A stretch of DNA of 5,260 bases from Frondihabitans sp. (GCA_025464735.1 JAODMX010000291.1:1-5260); one strand, 5' to 3'; counted from the first letter of the stretch, positions 1 to 5,260 are shown. Numbers and translations are program-made. Notes: generated by a model from the letters alone, not told the origin.

Positions 1-895
1 GGATCATGATGATCGTGACCACCAGGAACAGGATCACGTTGCCAGCCGTCGAGAGTCCGAAGAAGCCTGCCTGGTACTGCTTGTAGATGACCGACGCGAT
101 CACGTCGCTGGAGAAGCCGGGGCCGCCCTGCGTCATCGCATAGATCAGGTCGAACGATCTCAGGCCGCCAATCAGCGACAGGATGATGACGGTACCCATC
201 GCAGGGCGGGCGAGAGGCAGCGTGATCTTTCGGAAGATGGCCCACGATCCGGCCCCGTCGACCCGAGCGGCCTCGAAGTACTCCGAGGGCACCGCCACGA
301 TTCCGGCGATGAAGATCAGCGTCGCTATTCCGACGCCCTTCCAGACGTCGACCGCAGCGACCGTGAGCAGGGCGATACTCGGATCCGTGAGCCAGCCCGG
401 CCCTGTGATGCCGAAGACGTTGTGCAGCACACCGTTGATGAGGCCGTGGAAGGGGTCGAGCAGGGCCTTGAAGGTCAGCCCGACCCCGATCGTGGACACG
501 AGCACCGGGAAGAAGACGACGGCGCGGAGGTACCCGCGGCCCAGCACCGGCGATGTGAGGAGCACCGCCAGTGCCAGGCCGATCACGACTTTGGCAGCGG
601 AGGTGACGAACCCGTAGATGAAGGTGTTGATGAAACCGGTCGTCAACTGCGGATCCTGGAAGAACTCGATGAAGTTGCCCCACCCGATGAACGTGTTCGA
701 GAACAGCGACCAGCGGGTGAACGCGAAGTAGAACGACGCGAAGGTGGGCACCGCGAAGAACACGGCGAACAGGGCCCCGGCCGGGATGTAGAACCAGCTC
801 GGGTAGACCGACTTCATCCGTCGCCGTCGAGCACCCTCGGGGGTTTTCTGAGACTTGACGTCATCTGGAACGAGCGCTGCGGTAGTCGTGGTCAT
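1..895 (-). CDS. Carbohydrate ABC transporter permease, MalF/UgpA type (partial, 3' end outside window)
   Basis: One of the two membrane subunits expected in a CUT1-type sugar importer; it would form the translocation path and contact the cytoplasmic ATPase. The first 298 residues are visible. They comprise a basic cytoplasmic N-terminus (four consecutive arginines at about 23-26) and hydrophobic segments near 33-55, 89-113, 124-145, 174-200, 233-256 and from 284 to the edge, matching the six-helix MalF plan. The EAA loop that docks on the ATPase is clear: E208-A209-A210, G214, then I225-x-L227-P228. Family members are about 290-320 residues, so only the extreme C-terminus is probably missing. 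The ATG at 895-893 lies 4 bases after the binding-protein stop; only a weak GGTGA precedes it, so translation may be coupled. Its second permease partner is probably just beyond the left edge. The family call is secure; the substrate is unknown. Confidence 0.95.
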   Translation of the reverse strand, partial: MTTTTAALVPDDVKSQKTPEGARRRRMKSVYPSWFYIPAGALFAVFFAVPTFASFYFAFTRWSLFSNTFIGWGNFIEFFQDPQLTTGFINTFIYGFVTSAAKVVIGLALAVLLTSPVLGRGYLRAVVFFPVLVSTIGVGLTFKALLDPFHGLINGVLHNVFGITGPGWLTDPSIALLTVAAVDVWKGVGIATLIFIAGIVAVPSEYFEAARVDGAGSWAIFRKITLPLARPAMGTVIILSLIGGLRSFDLIYAMTQGGPGFSSDVIASVIYKQYQAGFFGLSTAGNVILFLVVTIIMI

Positions 896-899
896 CGAA

Positions 900-2240
900 T
901 CACCAGCCCGGGAGGCCGAGCTGCTGAGCCTGCTTCTTGACGTCCTGGTCGTAGAGGGCGGCGCCCTGCTTGGCCGTCGAGATGCCGGATCCGACCTGCA
1001 CCGTGATCGCCGGCAGGTTCGGTCCCTTGACCGGCGACAGGAATTCCAGCGCAGAGGAGGTCTTGCCCTCGTCGAAGTACTTCTGCTCGTCTTGAACGGC
1101 TGCGGGAATCGAGCCGGTCAGCTTGCACGCACTGTTGACGAATGGCCCGGTGGGAGTACCGGTCGAGAGCTGAAGTGCGCAACCTTCCTTGCTCGACGAC
1201 ACGAATGCGACGAACTTCTTCGCCGCGGCGAGCTTGGCGCCCGTGGTCGTCTTCGGGATGTAGAAAGCGTTCGGCTGCCAGATCGTCGCCTGGGTGTCGG
1301 ACGCCTTGTCGGCCGGCAAGGCGAAGAATCCGATGTCGTTCAGCTCGCTCGGCTGGTTCTGGGCGACGGTTGCAAGGGAGGCGGTGAGCATCGGGTACTG
1401 GGCGGCGTTGCCGTCGGCCAGCAGCTTCATGCCCTGGATGTTCGTGACGGAGGCGAAGTCCTTGTTGAACAGCCCAGCGTCTTTCGCGTCCTGCTGGTGC
1501 TGGAAGCCGGCCAGGGCTGGCTGGTTCGCGTATTTCTCCTTGTTCTTCGTGTACTTCGTCGCCCAGCTGGGGTCGACCTTGGCGACGTTGGCGAAGTCGC
1601 CGAGCACGAACAGCTGTGCGGTCCAGTCGTCGCCGTACGTCTGCAGCACCGGCGTGACGCTGGGGAGCTCCGTCTTGATCTTCTCGCTGTTCGACATGAA
1701 CTCTGCCCACGAGGTGGGGACCTTGAGGCCCAGCTTCGCGTACACCTTCTTGTTGTAGAGAACGCCCCCCGCGAATGAAGTGCCGACCGGGGCGCCGTAC
1801 AGCCCCTTCGAGGTCGAGACGACCTGCTTGAAGTCCTTCGTCAGACCCTTGACCCACGGCTGGTCCGCCAGGTTGACGAGCTGCTGATCGGGCTGAAGCG
1901 CCTGGAGCAGGGATCCATCGTTGTAATAGAAGACGTCGTCCATCTCGCCGGTCGACAGCTTGGTCTTCATCAGGTTGTCACCCTGCGTGCCGGCGGGCTG
2001 GGTGTCCAGCGTGACCGTGATCTTCGGGTTCGCTTTCTCGAACGCGGCGATGTACTTCTTGCCGGTTGCGACCGAGACGGCGTCGTTCTGAGTGAGGAAG
2101 GAAATGGTGGCTTTGCCGCCAGAACCTGAGCTGGAATCCGAATTCGAACCTCCGGCCGAGCAGGCGGCCAACGCGCCTGCTACGAGCGTCACGCCGATCG
2201 CTGATGCGACCGCCCTGACGAGAAAACGTCGAGACAACAT
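900..2240 (-). CDS. Extracellular sugar-binding lipoprotein of an ABC transporter (SBP family 1)
   Basis: A 446-residue solute-binding protein that would capture a sugar outside the cell and deliver it to the adjacent permease. The N-terminus is a lipoprotein signal: basic start (MLSRRFLVR), hydrophobic core, lipobox LAAC with the acylated Cys27, then a Ser/Gly linker to about residue 41. The mature part resembles MalE/UgpB-type family 1 binding proteins, with an early beta-strand (ATISFLTQ), a helix around KKYIAAFEKANPKITV, a YGAPVGTSFAGGVLYNKKVY segment typical of the domain hinge, and a late KKFVAFVSSSKEG helix. Length is normal for the family. The start is fixed by AAGGAG (plus-strand 2246-2251) five bases before the ATG and by the signal peptide directly after it; the frame stays open far upstream, but only by chance. 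R4-R5-x-L-V fits the loose twin-arginine pattern, so Tat export is possible. It is the first gene of the operon with the permease, divergent from the AraC gene. The ligand cannot be inferred. Confidence 0.96.
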   Translation of the reverse strand: MLSRRFLVRAVASAIGVTLVAGALAACSAGGSNSDSSSGSGGKATISFLTQNDAVSVATGKKYIAAFEKANPKITVTLDTQPAGTQGDNLMKTKLSTGEMDDVFYYNDGSLLQALQPDQQLVNLADQPWVKGLTKDFKQVVSTSKGLYGAPVGTSFAGGVLYNKKVYAKLGLKVPTSWAEFMSNSEKIKTELPSVTPVLQTYGDDWTAQLFVLGDFANVAKVDPSWATKYTKNKEKYANQPALAGFQHQQDAKDAGLFNKDFASVTNIQGMKLLADGNAAQYPMLTASLATVAQNQPSELNDIGFFALPADKASDTQATIWQPNAFYIPKTTTGAKLAAAKKFVAFVSSSKEGCALQLSTGTPTGPFVNSACKLTGSIPAAVQDEQKYFDEGKTSSALEFLSPVKGPNLPAITVQVGSGISTAKQGAALYDQDVKKQAQQLGLPGW

Positions 2241-2327
2241 GGATACTCCTTCGTATCTGGCACACTTCGCTGTGGCGCCGGTAGACCAATAATCGCCATA
2301 CAAATGACGACCGACTAGGACTATGTT
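2241..2327. promoter_or_regulatory. Divergent promoter/operator region between the sugar ABC operon and araC-type gene
   Basis: The 87 bases separate two divergent genes, so both promoters and the regulator's operator should lie here. The centre (about 2286-2305) is the most A+T-rich patch in the window. AATAAT at 2288-2293 on the plus strand matches TATAAT at 5 of 6 positions. GATTAT on the minus strand (plus 2289-2294) matches at 4 of 6 and overlaps it, so the two -10 boxes could be superimposed. Neither has a convincing -35, as expected for activator-dependent promoters. Other small elements are CACA-N6-TGTG at 2261-2274, GGCGCC at 2274-2279 and a tandem GACTA-G-GACTA at 2313-2323. The region call is sound; the individual elements are tentative. 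Confidence 0.55.
2246..2251 (-). promoter_or_regulatory. Shine-Dalgarno site of the sugar-binding protein gene
   Basis: The minus strand reads AAGGAG here, five bases before the ATG at 2240-2238. This strong site decides the start, because the same frame remains open for hundreds of bases upstream. Confidence 0.85.
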
Positions 2328-3296
2328 GTGATGAAGTATGACGATGTTGCCGAAAATGAACCGTTTCATCCCGATCGTCCCATTTCGAGCGAGATGAGCC
2401 TTCCCGTTGCCCCGATCCGGGACAGAATGCCGACGATCGCTCAGTTCGGAATCGCCGTGGAGACGTTCCCCAGCTACGTCAACACGACCCTCGATCTCCA
2501 CGGTCTCGACGTCGTTCTGCTCACGTTTGTCCTCAGTGGCCACGGCCGCCACGTCATCGGCGATGTCGAATACGAGGTGACAGCCCCCTCCGTCGGCGTC
2601 ACGCGAACGGGCGAGCAGCACAGCCTCGTCACCGACGACTCCTCGCTCGACGTCGTCAACGTGTACCTCGACACCCGGCATCACCCGCTCCCGCGCCTCT
2701 CATCTCCCCTCGACGTCGCCCTCTCGGCCCTGATCCCATTCAGCGCGGGGATCGTCGACCACGAGAAGCCCCTCAAGCAGGTGTCGCTCAGCGACGGCAA
2801 GGAGATCCGCACACTGCTCGACCTCCTCCTCGCCGAAACCACGGACCCTCGCGCTGGCACCGGCGACGTGCTTGATTCCCTGCGCCGGCTCCTCGTAACC
2901 GCCTGCGCCCGCGCGGTCCTCGACGGCGGCCTGCTCCCCGAGCGCCGCGACCTTACTCCCGTCGACGAAACCATCGAAAACATCCGCGCCTATCTCGATC
3001 GCACGTTCGCCGAATCGCACTCTCTGGCGTCGCTCGCAGAGATGGCCCACCTCGAGCGAACCTATTTCTCGCGGACGTTCTCGCAGCGCGTCGGCGTCCC
3101 CGTGACCGAGTACGTCGCCCGGCTCCGGATCCGGTACGCCGTCTTTCAGCTACAGAGCACCGACGCAGCGGTCGCCGACATCGCCGCCGCCAGTGGCTTC
3201 CGCGACCTGTCGCACTTCGGGCGGACCTTCCGTCGCATCACCGAAACGACACCGCGCGCTCACCGGCGGTGGTATCGGTCGTTGCGCGACGTGTGA
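2328..3296 (+). CDS. AraC-family transcriptional regulator with N-terminal cupin-like sensor domain
   Basis: A 322-residue regulator that probably senses a sugar and controls the divergent transporter operon. Residues about 45-120 look like the AraC ligand-binding cupin fold: strand-rich, with the turn LSGHGRHVIGD, the strand EYEVTAPSVGV, and a His in GEQHSL. The C-terminal hundred residues are the double helix-turn-helix domain: first HTH about 231-252 (SLASLAEMAHLERTYFSRTF), second about 280-302 (VADIAAASGFRDLSHFGRTF), ending in the signature ITETTPRAHRRW near 304-315. All usual signature positions (I, A, GF, D-S-F-R-F, P) are present, so DNA binding should be intact. The GTG at 2328 is chosen because AGGA (2317-2320) sits seven bases upstream; the ATG at 2331 and the Met at residue 23 (2394) are alternatives. 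Family members commonly activate an adjacent operon. The ligand is unknown. Confidence 0.95.
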   Translation: MMKYDDVAENEPFHPDRPISSEMSLPVAPIRDRMPTIAQFGIAVETFPSYVNTTLDLHGLDVVLLTFVLSGHGRHVIGDVEYEVTAPSVGVTRTGEQHSLVTDDSSLDVVNVYLDTRHHPLPRLSSPLDVALSALIPFSAGIVDHEKPLKQVSLSDGKEIRTLLDLLLAETTDPRAGTGDVLDSLRRLLVTACARAVLDGGLLPERRDLTPVDETIENIRAYLDRTFAESHSLASLAEMAHLERTYFSRTFSQRVGVPVTEYVARLRIRYAVFQLQSTDAAVADIAAASGFRDLSHFGRTFRRITETTPRAHRRWYRSLRDV

Positions 3297-3370
3297 GGGG
3301 CCCGGTCTCGTGGTGAGATGGTGAAACGAACCGCGCTGTCAGGCAGGCTGTGCTGCAGGGCAGGCGAAGC

Positions 3371-3376
3371 AAGGGG
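3371..3376 (+). promoter_or_regulatory. Shine-Dalgarno site of the glycosyltransferase gene
   Basis: AAGGGG lies five bases before GTG 3382, within AAGGGGTGACC, which is close to the anti-Shine-Dalgarno complement. It favours GTG 3382 over the in-frame GTG at 3376, which overlaps the site itself. Confidence 0.6.
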
Positions 3377-3381
3377 TGACC

Positions 3382-4293
3382 GTGGCAGAACCGAACGCTG
3401 AGCACTCATCGGTCGCGGAGGCCGCGACCGTGCCTCAAGTGAGCGTGGTGATTCCCGCTCGCAACGCCGTGTCCACCATCGACGACCAGCTGATGGCTCT
3501 GAGCCGACAAACGTGGCTCGACCCGCTCGAAGTGATCGTCGTCGACAATGGGTCGTCGGATGGAACTCGAGAGGCCGCCCTGCGTTGGGTGCCGCGACTG
3601 ACCGGTCTTTCCGTGATCGTCGCCTCCGGTCTGCAGGGCGTGGGCTACGCGCGCAACGAAGGTGTCGCGCACGCGCGAGGCTCCCTTGTTCTCTTTTGCG
3701 ATGCCGACGATGTCGTCCACGAAGACTGGGTGGCGAAGATGGTGACGGCTCTGGTCGAGGCAGACGTGGTGGGCGGAGCTCTCGACCTCACCGGCCTGAA
3801 CGACGAGCCGGCGATACTGTGGCAGTCTGTCGCGCCGATGATCTCGCTTCCGGTCGCGATGGAGTTCCTGCCCTATGCCATTGGCGCGAATATGGGATTC
3901 CGCACGGAGGTGTACTCGGCCCTCGGTGGTTGTGACGAGGCCTACCTCGGGGCCAGCGAGGACGTCGAACTCTGCTGGCGGGCCCAACTCGCCGGCTACC
4001 GGCTCGCCTTCGCCGGTGAGGCCATCGTCGACTACCGGCTCCGAACGACCCTTCGCGGTCTAGCACGCCAGCGATTCGCGGCGGGTCGAACCTTCGCGCA
4101 ACTCTTCGCCACCTATCACGATCAGGTACCGGCGCGTGGTTGGTGGCGCGTCGAGTTCTGGCGGTGGCGGCATCTCGCGGCGACCGCGCCGCAGCTTCTG
4201 CGGCGCGCGGATGCAGGTAGGTGGCTTTATGACGCCGGGTGGCACGCGGGGCGGCTGTTCGGGTCGTTTCAGCAGAGGTTGCTCTGCCCGTAG
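3382..4293 (+). CDS. Glycosyltransferase family 2 protein (GT-A fold)
   Basis: A predicted cytoplasmic, nucleotide-sugar-dependent transferase of 303 residues. Positions from GTG 3382: VSVVIPARNA (20-29) is the first Rossmann-like strand. VIVVDNGSSDGT (51-62) carries the Asp that binds the nucleotide. GVGYARNEGVAHARG (86-100) is the typical helix before the metal site. FCDADD (105-110) contains the DxD-type metal/donor motif. GASEDVELCWRAQLAGYR (190-207) holds the ED acidic pair expected of the catalytic base region. The Arg-rich tail (GLARQRFAAGRTFAQLFATY, 226-245) resembles the acceptor-side helix of exopolysaccharide-type GT2 enzymes. No transmembrane segment or signal peptide is seen. All key residues are present, so it should be active. 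Donor and acceptor are unknown. It follows araC by 85 bases on the same strand, with no other glycan gene in view. GTG 3376 is an alternative start. Confidence 0.93.
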   Translation: MAEPNAEHSSVAEAATVPQVSVVIPARNAVSTIDDQLMALSRQTWLDPLEVIVVDNGSSDGTREAALRWVPRLTGLSVIVASGLQGVGYARNEGVAHARGSLVLFCDADDVVHEDWVAKMVTALVEADVVGGALDLTGLNDEPAILWQSVAPMISLPVAMEFLPYAIGANMGFRTEVYSALGGCDEAYLGASEDVELCWRAQLAGYRLAFAGEAIVDYRLRTTLRGLARQRFAAGRTFAQLFATYHDQVPARGWWRVEFWRWRHLAATAPQLLRRADAGRWLYDAGWHAGRLFGSFQQRLLCP

Positions 4294-4302
4294 CTTTCTC
4301 TT

Positions 4303-4319
4303 CCCGGAGCCGACTCGGG
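4303..4319 (+). terminator. Possible weak terminator hairpin after the glycosyltransferase
   Basis: Ten bases after the stop, CCC-(G)-GAG-CCGA-CTC-GGG can fold into a six-pair stem with one bulged base and a four-base loop. No T tract follows on either strand, so it is at best a non-canonical terminator. A second five-pair hairpin (TTCGG / CCGAA, 4349-4363) lies between this one and the tRNA 3' end. Confidence 0.25.
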
Positions 4320-4373
4320 TGGCATTCGTCGGAGGGGTCTGCCCGGATTTCGGTCGAGCCGAACACGTCAGAG

Positions 4374-4445
4374 CTCCGCCTCCAGGATTCGAACCTAGAC
4401 CTAACAGCTCCAAAGGCTGTCGTGCTGCCATTACACCAAGGCGGA
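4374..4445 (-). tRNA. tRNA-Gln (anticodon UUG)
   Basis: A complete 72-base tRNA on the minus strand. The acceptor stem TCCGCCT pairs perfectly with AGGCGGA and is followed by discriminator G (plus position 4374). The D-arm contains GTGTAATGGCAGCAC. The anticodon stem ACAGC/GCTGT closes the seven-base loop CTTTGGA, placing anticodon TTG at plus positions 4411-4413, which reads CAA and, by wobble, CAG. The T arm is CTAGG-TTCGAAT-CCTGG with one G-T pair. CCA is not encoded and would be added after transcription. The acceptor end faces the glycosyltransferase side. No clear promoter was found on its 5' side. A short hairpin, CGCGT-TTTC-ACGCG (4447-4460), sits directly before the mature 5' end and could be part of the leader removed by RNase P. 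Confidence 0.95.
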
Positions 4446-4516
4446 CCGCGTTTTCACGCGCCTACTAGTGTGCCAGATCGAGCAGGCCTCTCTCTGCGAC
4501 AGGTGACGGATGAGAG

Positions 4517-4544
4517 GTGCCAGCAGCGGCCGTCGCGACATAAT
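4517..4544 (+). promoter_or_regulatory. Probable leaderless promoter of the marR-type gene
   Basis: CATAAT at 4539-4544 matches the -10 consensus at 5 of 6 positions. GTGCCA at 4517-4522, 16 bases upstream, matches TTGACA at 4 of 6. The ATG at 4551 begins six bases after the -10 box, about where transcription would start, and no purine-rich ribosome site is suitably spaced before it. This matches the arrangement of leaderless genes common in Actinomycetota. The start site is inferred, not measured. Confidence 0.55.
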
Positions 4545-4550
4545 GAGTGG

Positions 4551-5054
4551 ATGCCCGAGCCGGAAGCACAGGACGAAGTCGACCGCATCGTCGACGCCTG
4601 GAACCGCGAGCGACCCGATCTCGACTTCACGCCGCTCCACGTGCTCTCGCGGGTCGGGCGCCTGTCGAAGCACCTCGACCGGGCCCGGCGTGCTGCGTTC
4701 CTGGCGAGCGACCTCGAGTCGTGGGAGTTCGACGTGCTCTCCGCCCTTCGACGTGCCGGCAAGCCGTACCAGCTGAGCCCGAAGTCACTTCTGCAGCAGA
4801 CACTCGTCTCGAGCGGCACCATGACGAACCGCATCGACCGGCTCGTGCAGCGCGGGCTCGTCGAGAGGCGGACGGATCCAAAAGACGGGCGCGGGATCCT
4901 GGTCACCATGACCGGGCGCGGAGCGGACGCCGTCGACGCGGCCATCTCGAACCTGATCGAGGCGGAATCCGACCTGCTGGGCGACCTCTCCCTGCCGGAG
5001 CGCGAGACCCTCACGGCGCTGCTGCGATCGCTGTCGCTGACGCTCGGCGACTGA
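4551..5054 (+). CDS. MarR-family winged helix-turn-helix transcriptional regulator
   Basis: A 167-residue, probably dimeric DNA-binding repressor. The N-terminal helices (about 25-55, FTPLHVLSRVGRLSKHLDRA) would form part of the dimer interface. The winged HTH follows: helix WEFDVLSALRRAG (58-70), an LSPKSLLQQTLVSSGTMTNR recognition region (75-94), helix IDRLVQRGLVERR (95-107), and the wing DPKDGRGILVTMTGRG (109-124), with the conserved Asp-x-x-Asp-x-Arg pattern. The C-terminal helices (AVDAAISNLIEAESDLLGDL onward) complete the dimerisation domain. Length is typical. The frame is open upstream through the tRNA region, but the ATG at 4551 fits the family N-terminus and the promoter position; GTG 4503 is an unlikely alternative. 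There is no same-strand partner; the next gene is convergent. Ligand and targets are unknown. Confidence 0.93.
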   Translation: MPEPEAQDEVDRIVDAWNRERPDLDFTPLHVLSRVGRLSKHLDRARRAAFLASDLESWEFDVLSALRRAGKPYQLSPKSLLQQTLVSSGTMTNRIDRLVQRGLVERRTDPKDGRGILVTMTGRGADAVDAAISNLIEAESDLLGDLSLPERETLTALLRSLSLTLGD

Positions 5055-5069
5055 GCGCGACCGGCTGAT

Positions 5070-5089
5070 GCGCGGCTCGCTCGCCGCGC
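5070..5089 (+). terminator. GC-rich hairpin after the marR-type gene, possible terminator
   Basis: GCGCGGC (5070-5076) and GCCGCGC (5083-5089) form a perfect seven-pair stem around a six-base loop, 15 bases after the MarR stop. The stem is strong, but no T tract follows, so its role as a terminator rests on position and stability only. Confidence 0.35.
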
Positions 5090-5142
5090 CCGGCCGACGC
5101 GCCGCGCTCACCGACGCTCGCCGCCAGCTGCTCCGCCCGAAA

Positions 5143-5184
5143 GTCGGACTGCGCACCAACGCGGGGCGTGGTGCCCAGTCCGAT
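5143..5184. repeat. Long imperfect hairpin between convergent genes (candidate bidirectional terminator)
   Basis: TCGGACTGCGCACC (5144-5157) is the inverse complement of GGTGCCCAGTCCGA (5170-5183) except for one C-C mismatch (5152/5175). Inside this, ACGC (5159-5162) pairs with GCGT (5166-5169) around a GGG loop, leaving A5158 bulged. G5143 and T5184 can add a G-U pair on one strand. The stem has 17 Watson-Crick pairs plus the mismatch. It sits in the convergent spacer between the MarR gene and the minus-strand gene. Only TTT follows on the minus side and no T run on the plus side, so it could be a terminator, an RNA-stabilising structure or a copy of a dispersed palindrome. Confidence 0.6.
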
Positions 5185-5223
5185 CCGTGGGCGTTGGCGG
5201 CCGACCGCGGGGCGGCGCGCCGA

Positions 5224-5260
5224 CTAGCCCTCGAGCTTCTCGCTGACGACGAGCCAGGCC
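5224..5260 (-). CDS. C-terminal end of an unidentified minus-strand gene (partial)
   Basis: The minus strand reads in frame A-W-L-V-V-S-E-K-L-E-G and then TAG (plus 5226-5224). Ten of the eleven codons end in C or G with the amphipathic character of a helix, and the eleventh, TGG, also ends in G; this fits a real gene in this GC-rich genome. Eleven residues are too few to identify a family. The helix W-L-x-x-S-E-x-L-E is reminiscent of the coiled-coil C-terminus of some actinobacterial ABC-F ATPases, but that is only an impression. The gene would be convergent with the MarR gene. Confidence 0.45.
   Translation of the reverse strand, partial: AWLVVSEKLEG

Larger units (their letters stand above)
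5055..5223. other. Convergent non-coding spacer rich in inverted and direct repeats
   Basis: No credible gene lies in these 169 bases. Besides the two hairpins annotated within it, a nine-base direct repeat CGCGGGGCG occurs at 5160-5168 and 5206-5214, and CCAACGC (5156-5162) is inversely repeated as GCGTTGG (5191-5197). The second pair would allow the long hairpin to adopt an alternative fold. High GC makes some of this expected by chance. Confidence 0.5.

Noticed and set aside
855..1778. Long plus-strand open frames opposite the binding-protein gene
   Set aside because: They are frame shadows of a high-GC gene with low-complexity Arg/Gly/Leu composition. The minus-strand frame has clear family features.
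2142..2151. Ten-base match ATTCGAACCT to the T arm of the tRNA-Gln gene (4387-4396), as a possible attachment site
   Set aside because: It is too short, lies in the Ser/Asn linker codons of the binding protein, and no integrase is present; chance is the better explanation.
900..2684. Minus-strand open frame extending the sugar-binding protein to 594 residues
   Set aside because: The extra 148 codons run through the promoter region and antisense to araC. The AAGGAG site and lipoprotein signal at 2240 mark the true start.
3308..3321. Short hairpin TCTC-N5-GAGA region after araC, as a terminator
   Set aside because: A four-pair stem without a T run is too weak to call.
3406..3987. Minus-strand frame of 193 codons opposite the glycosyltransferase
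   Set aside because: It has no recognisable domain or ribosome site, and the opposite strand carries an intact GT2 enzyme.
4349..4363. Hairpin TTCGG-N5-CCGAA between the tRNA 3' end and the glycosyltransferase, as a terminator
   Set aside because: The stem has only five pairs and no T tract follows on either strand.
4446..4500. Promoter for the tRNA-Gln on the minus strand
   Set aside because: No -10/-35 pair with acceptable match and spacing was found; TAGTAG (plus 4462-4467) matches poorly and has no -35 partner.
4239..4550. In-frame upstream extension of the MarR gene to 271 residues
   Set aside because: It would cover the end of the glycosyltransferase and the whole antisense tRNA. The extra residues do not resemble MarR proteins, and the promoter at 4539-4544 fits ATG 4551.

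Overview
The window is GC-rich, with strong G/C bias at third codon positions and GTG starts. It shows an actinobacterial tRNA-Gln and a promoter apparently placed to give a leaderless transcript. Together these suggest a high-GC Actinomycetota chromosome, probably Micrococcales (Microbacteriaceae-like). The taxonomic guess is inference; no rRNA or other marker gene is present.

Left part (1-3296): a carbohydrate-uptake locus. On the minus strand, a lipoprotein substrate-binding protein (900-2240) is followed after 4 bases by a MalF-type ABC permease that runs off the left edge (start at 895). Divergently, on the plus strand, lies an AraC-family regulator (2328-3296). The 87-bp intergenic gap is the most A+T-rich stretch of the window and probably holds both promoters and the operator. 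The simplest reading is that the AraC protein senses a sugar or sugar-derived ligand and controls the transporter. The second permease and the ATPase are not in the window, and the sugar cannot be identified from sequence alone.

Middle (3297-4293): a family 2 (GT-A fold) glycosyltransferase on the plus strand, with an intact nucleotide-sugar binding region, a DxD motif and an ED motif. It has no membrane anchor and no polysaccharide-cluster neighbours in view. It may be read through from araC, 85 bases upstream, or have its own unrecognised promoter.

Right part (4294-5260): a complete tRNA-Gln(UUG) on the minus strand (4374-4445); a MarR-family winged-helix regulator on the plus strand (4551-5054) with a -10-like box six bases before its ATG; a hairpin-rich convergent spacer (5055-5223) containing an 18-bp imperfect hairpin; and the last 11 codons of a minus-strand gene entering from the right edge (5224-5260).

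No mobile element, CRISPR array, phage gene, defence gene or evident new multi-gene system is visible. This looks like an ordinary chromosomal region. The observations most worth a second look are the strong hairpin between convergent genes, the probable leaderless MarR transcript, the possible Tat-type lipoprotein signal of the binding protein, and the compact divergent promoter region.
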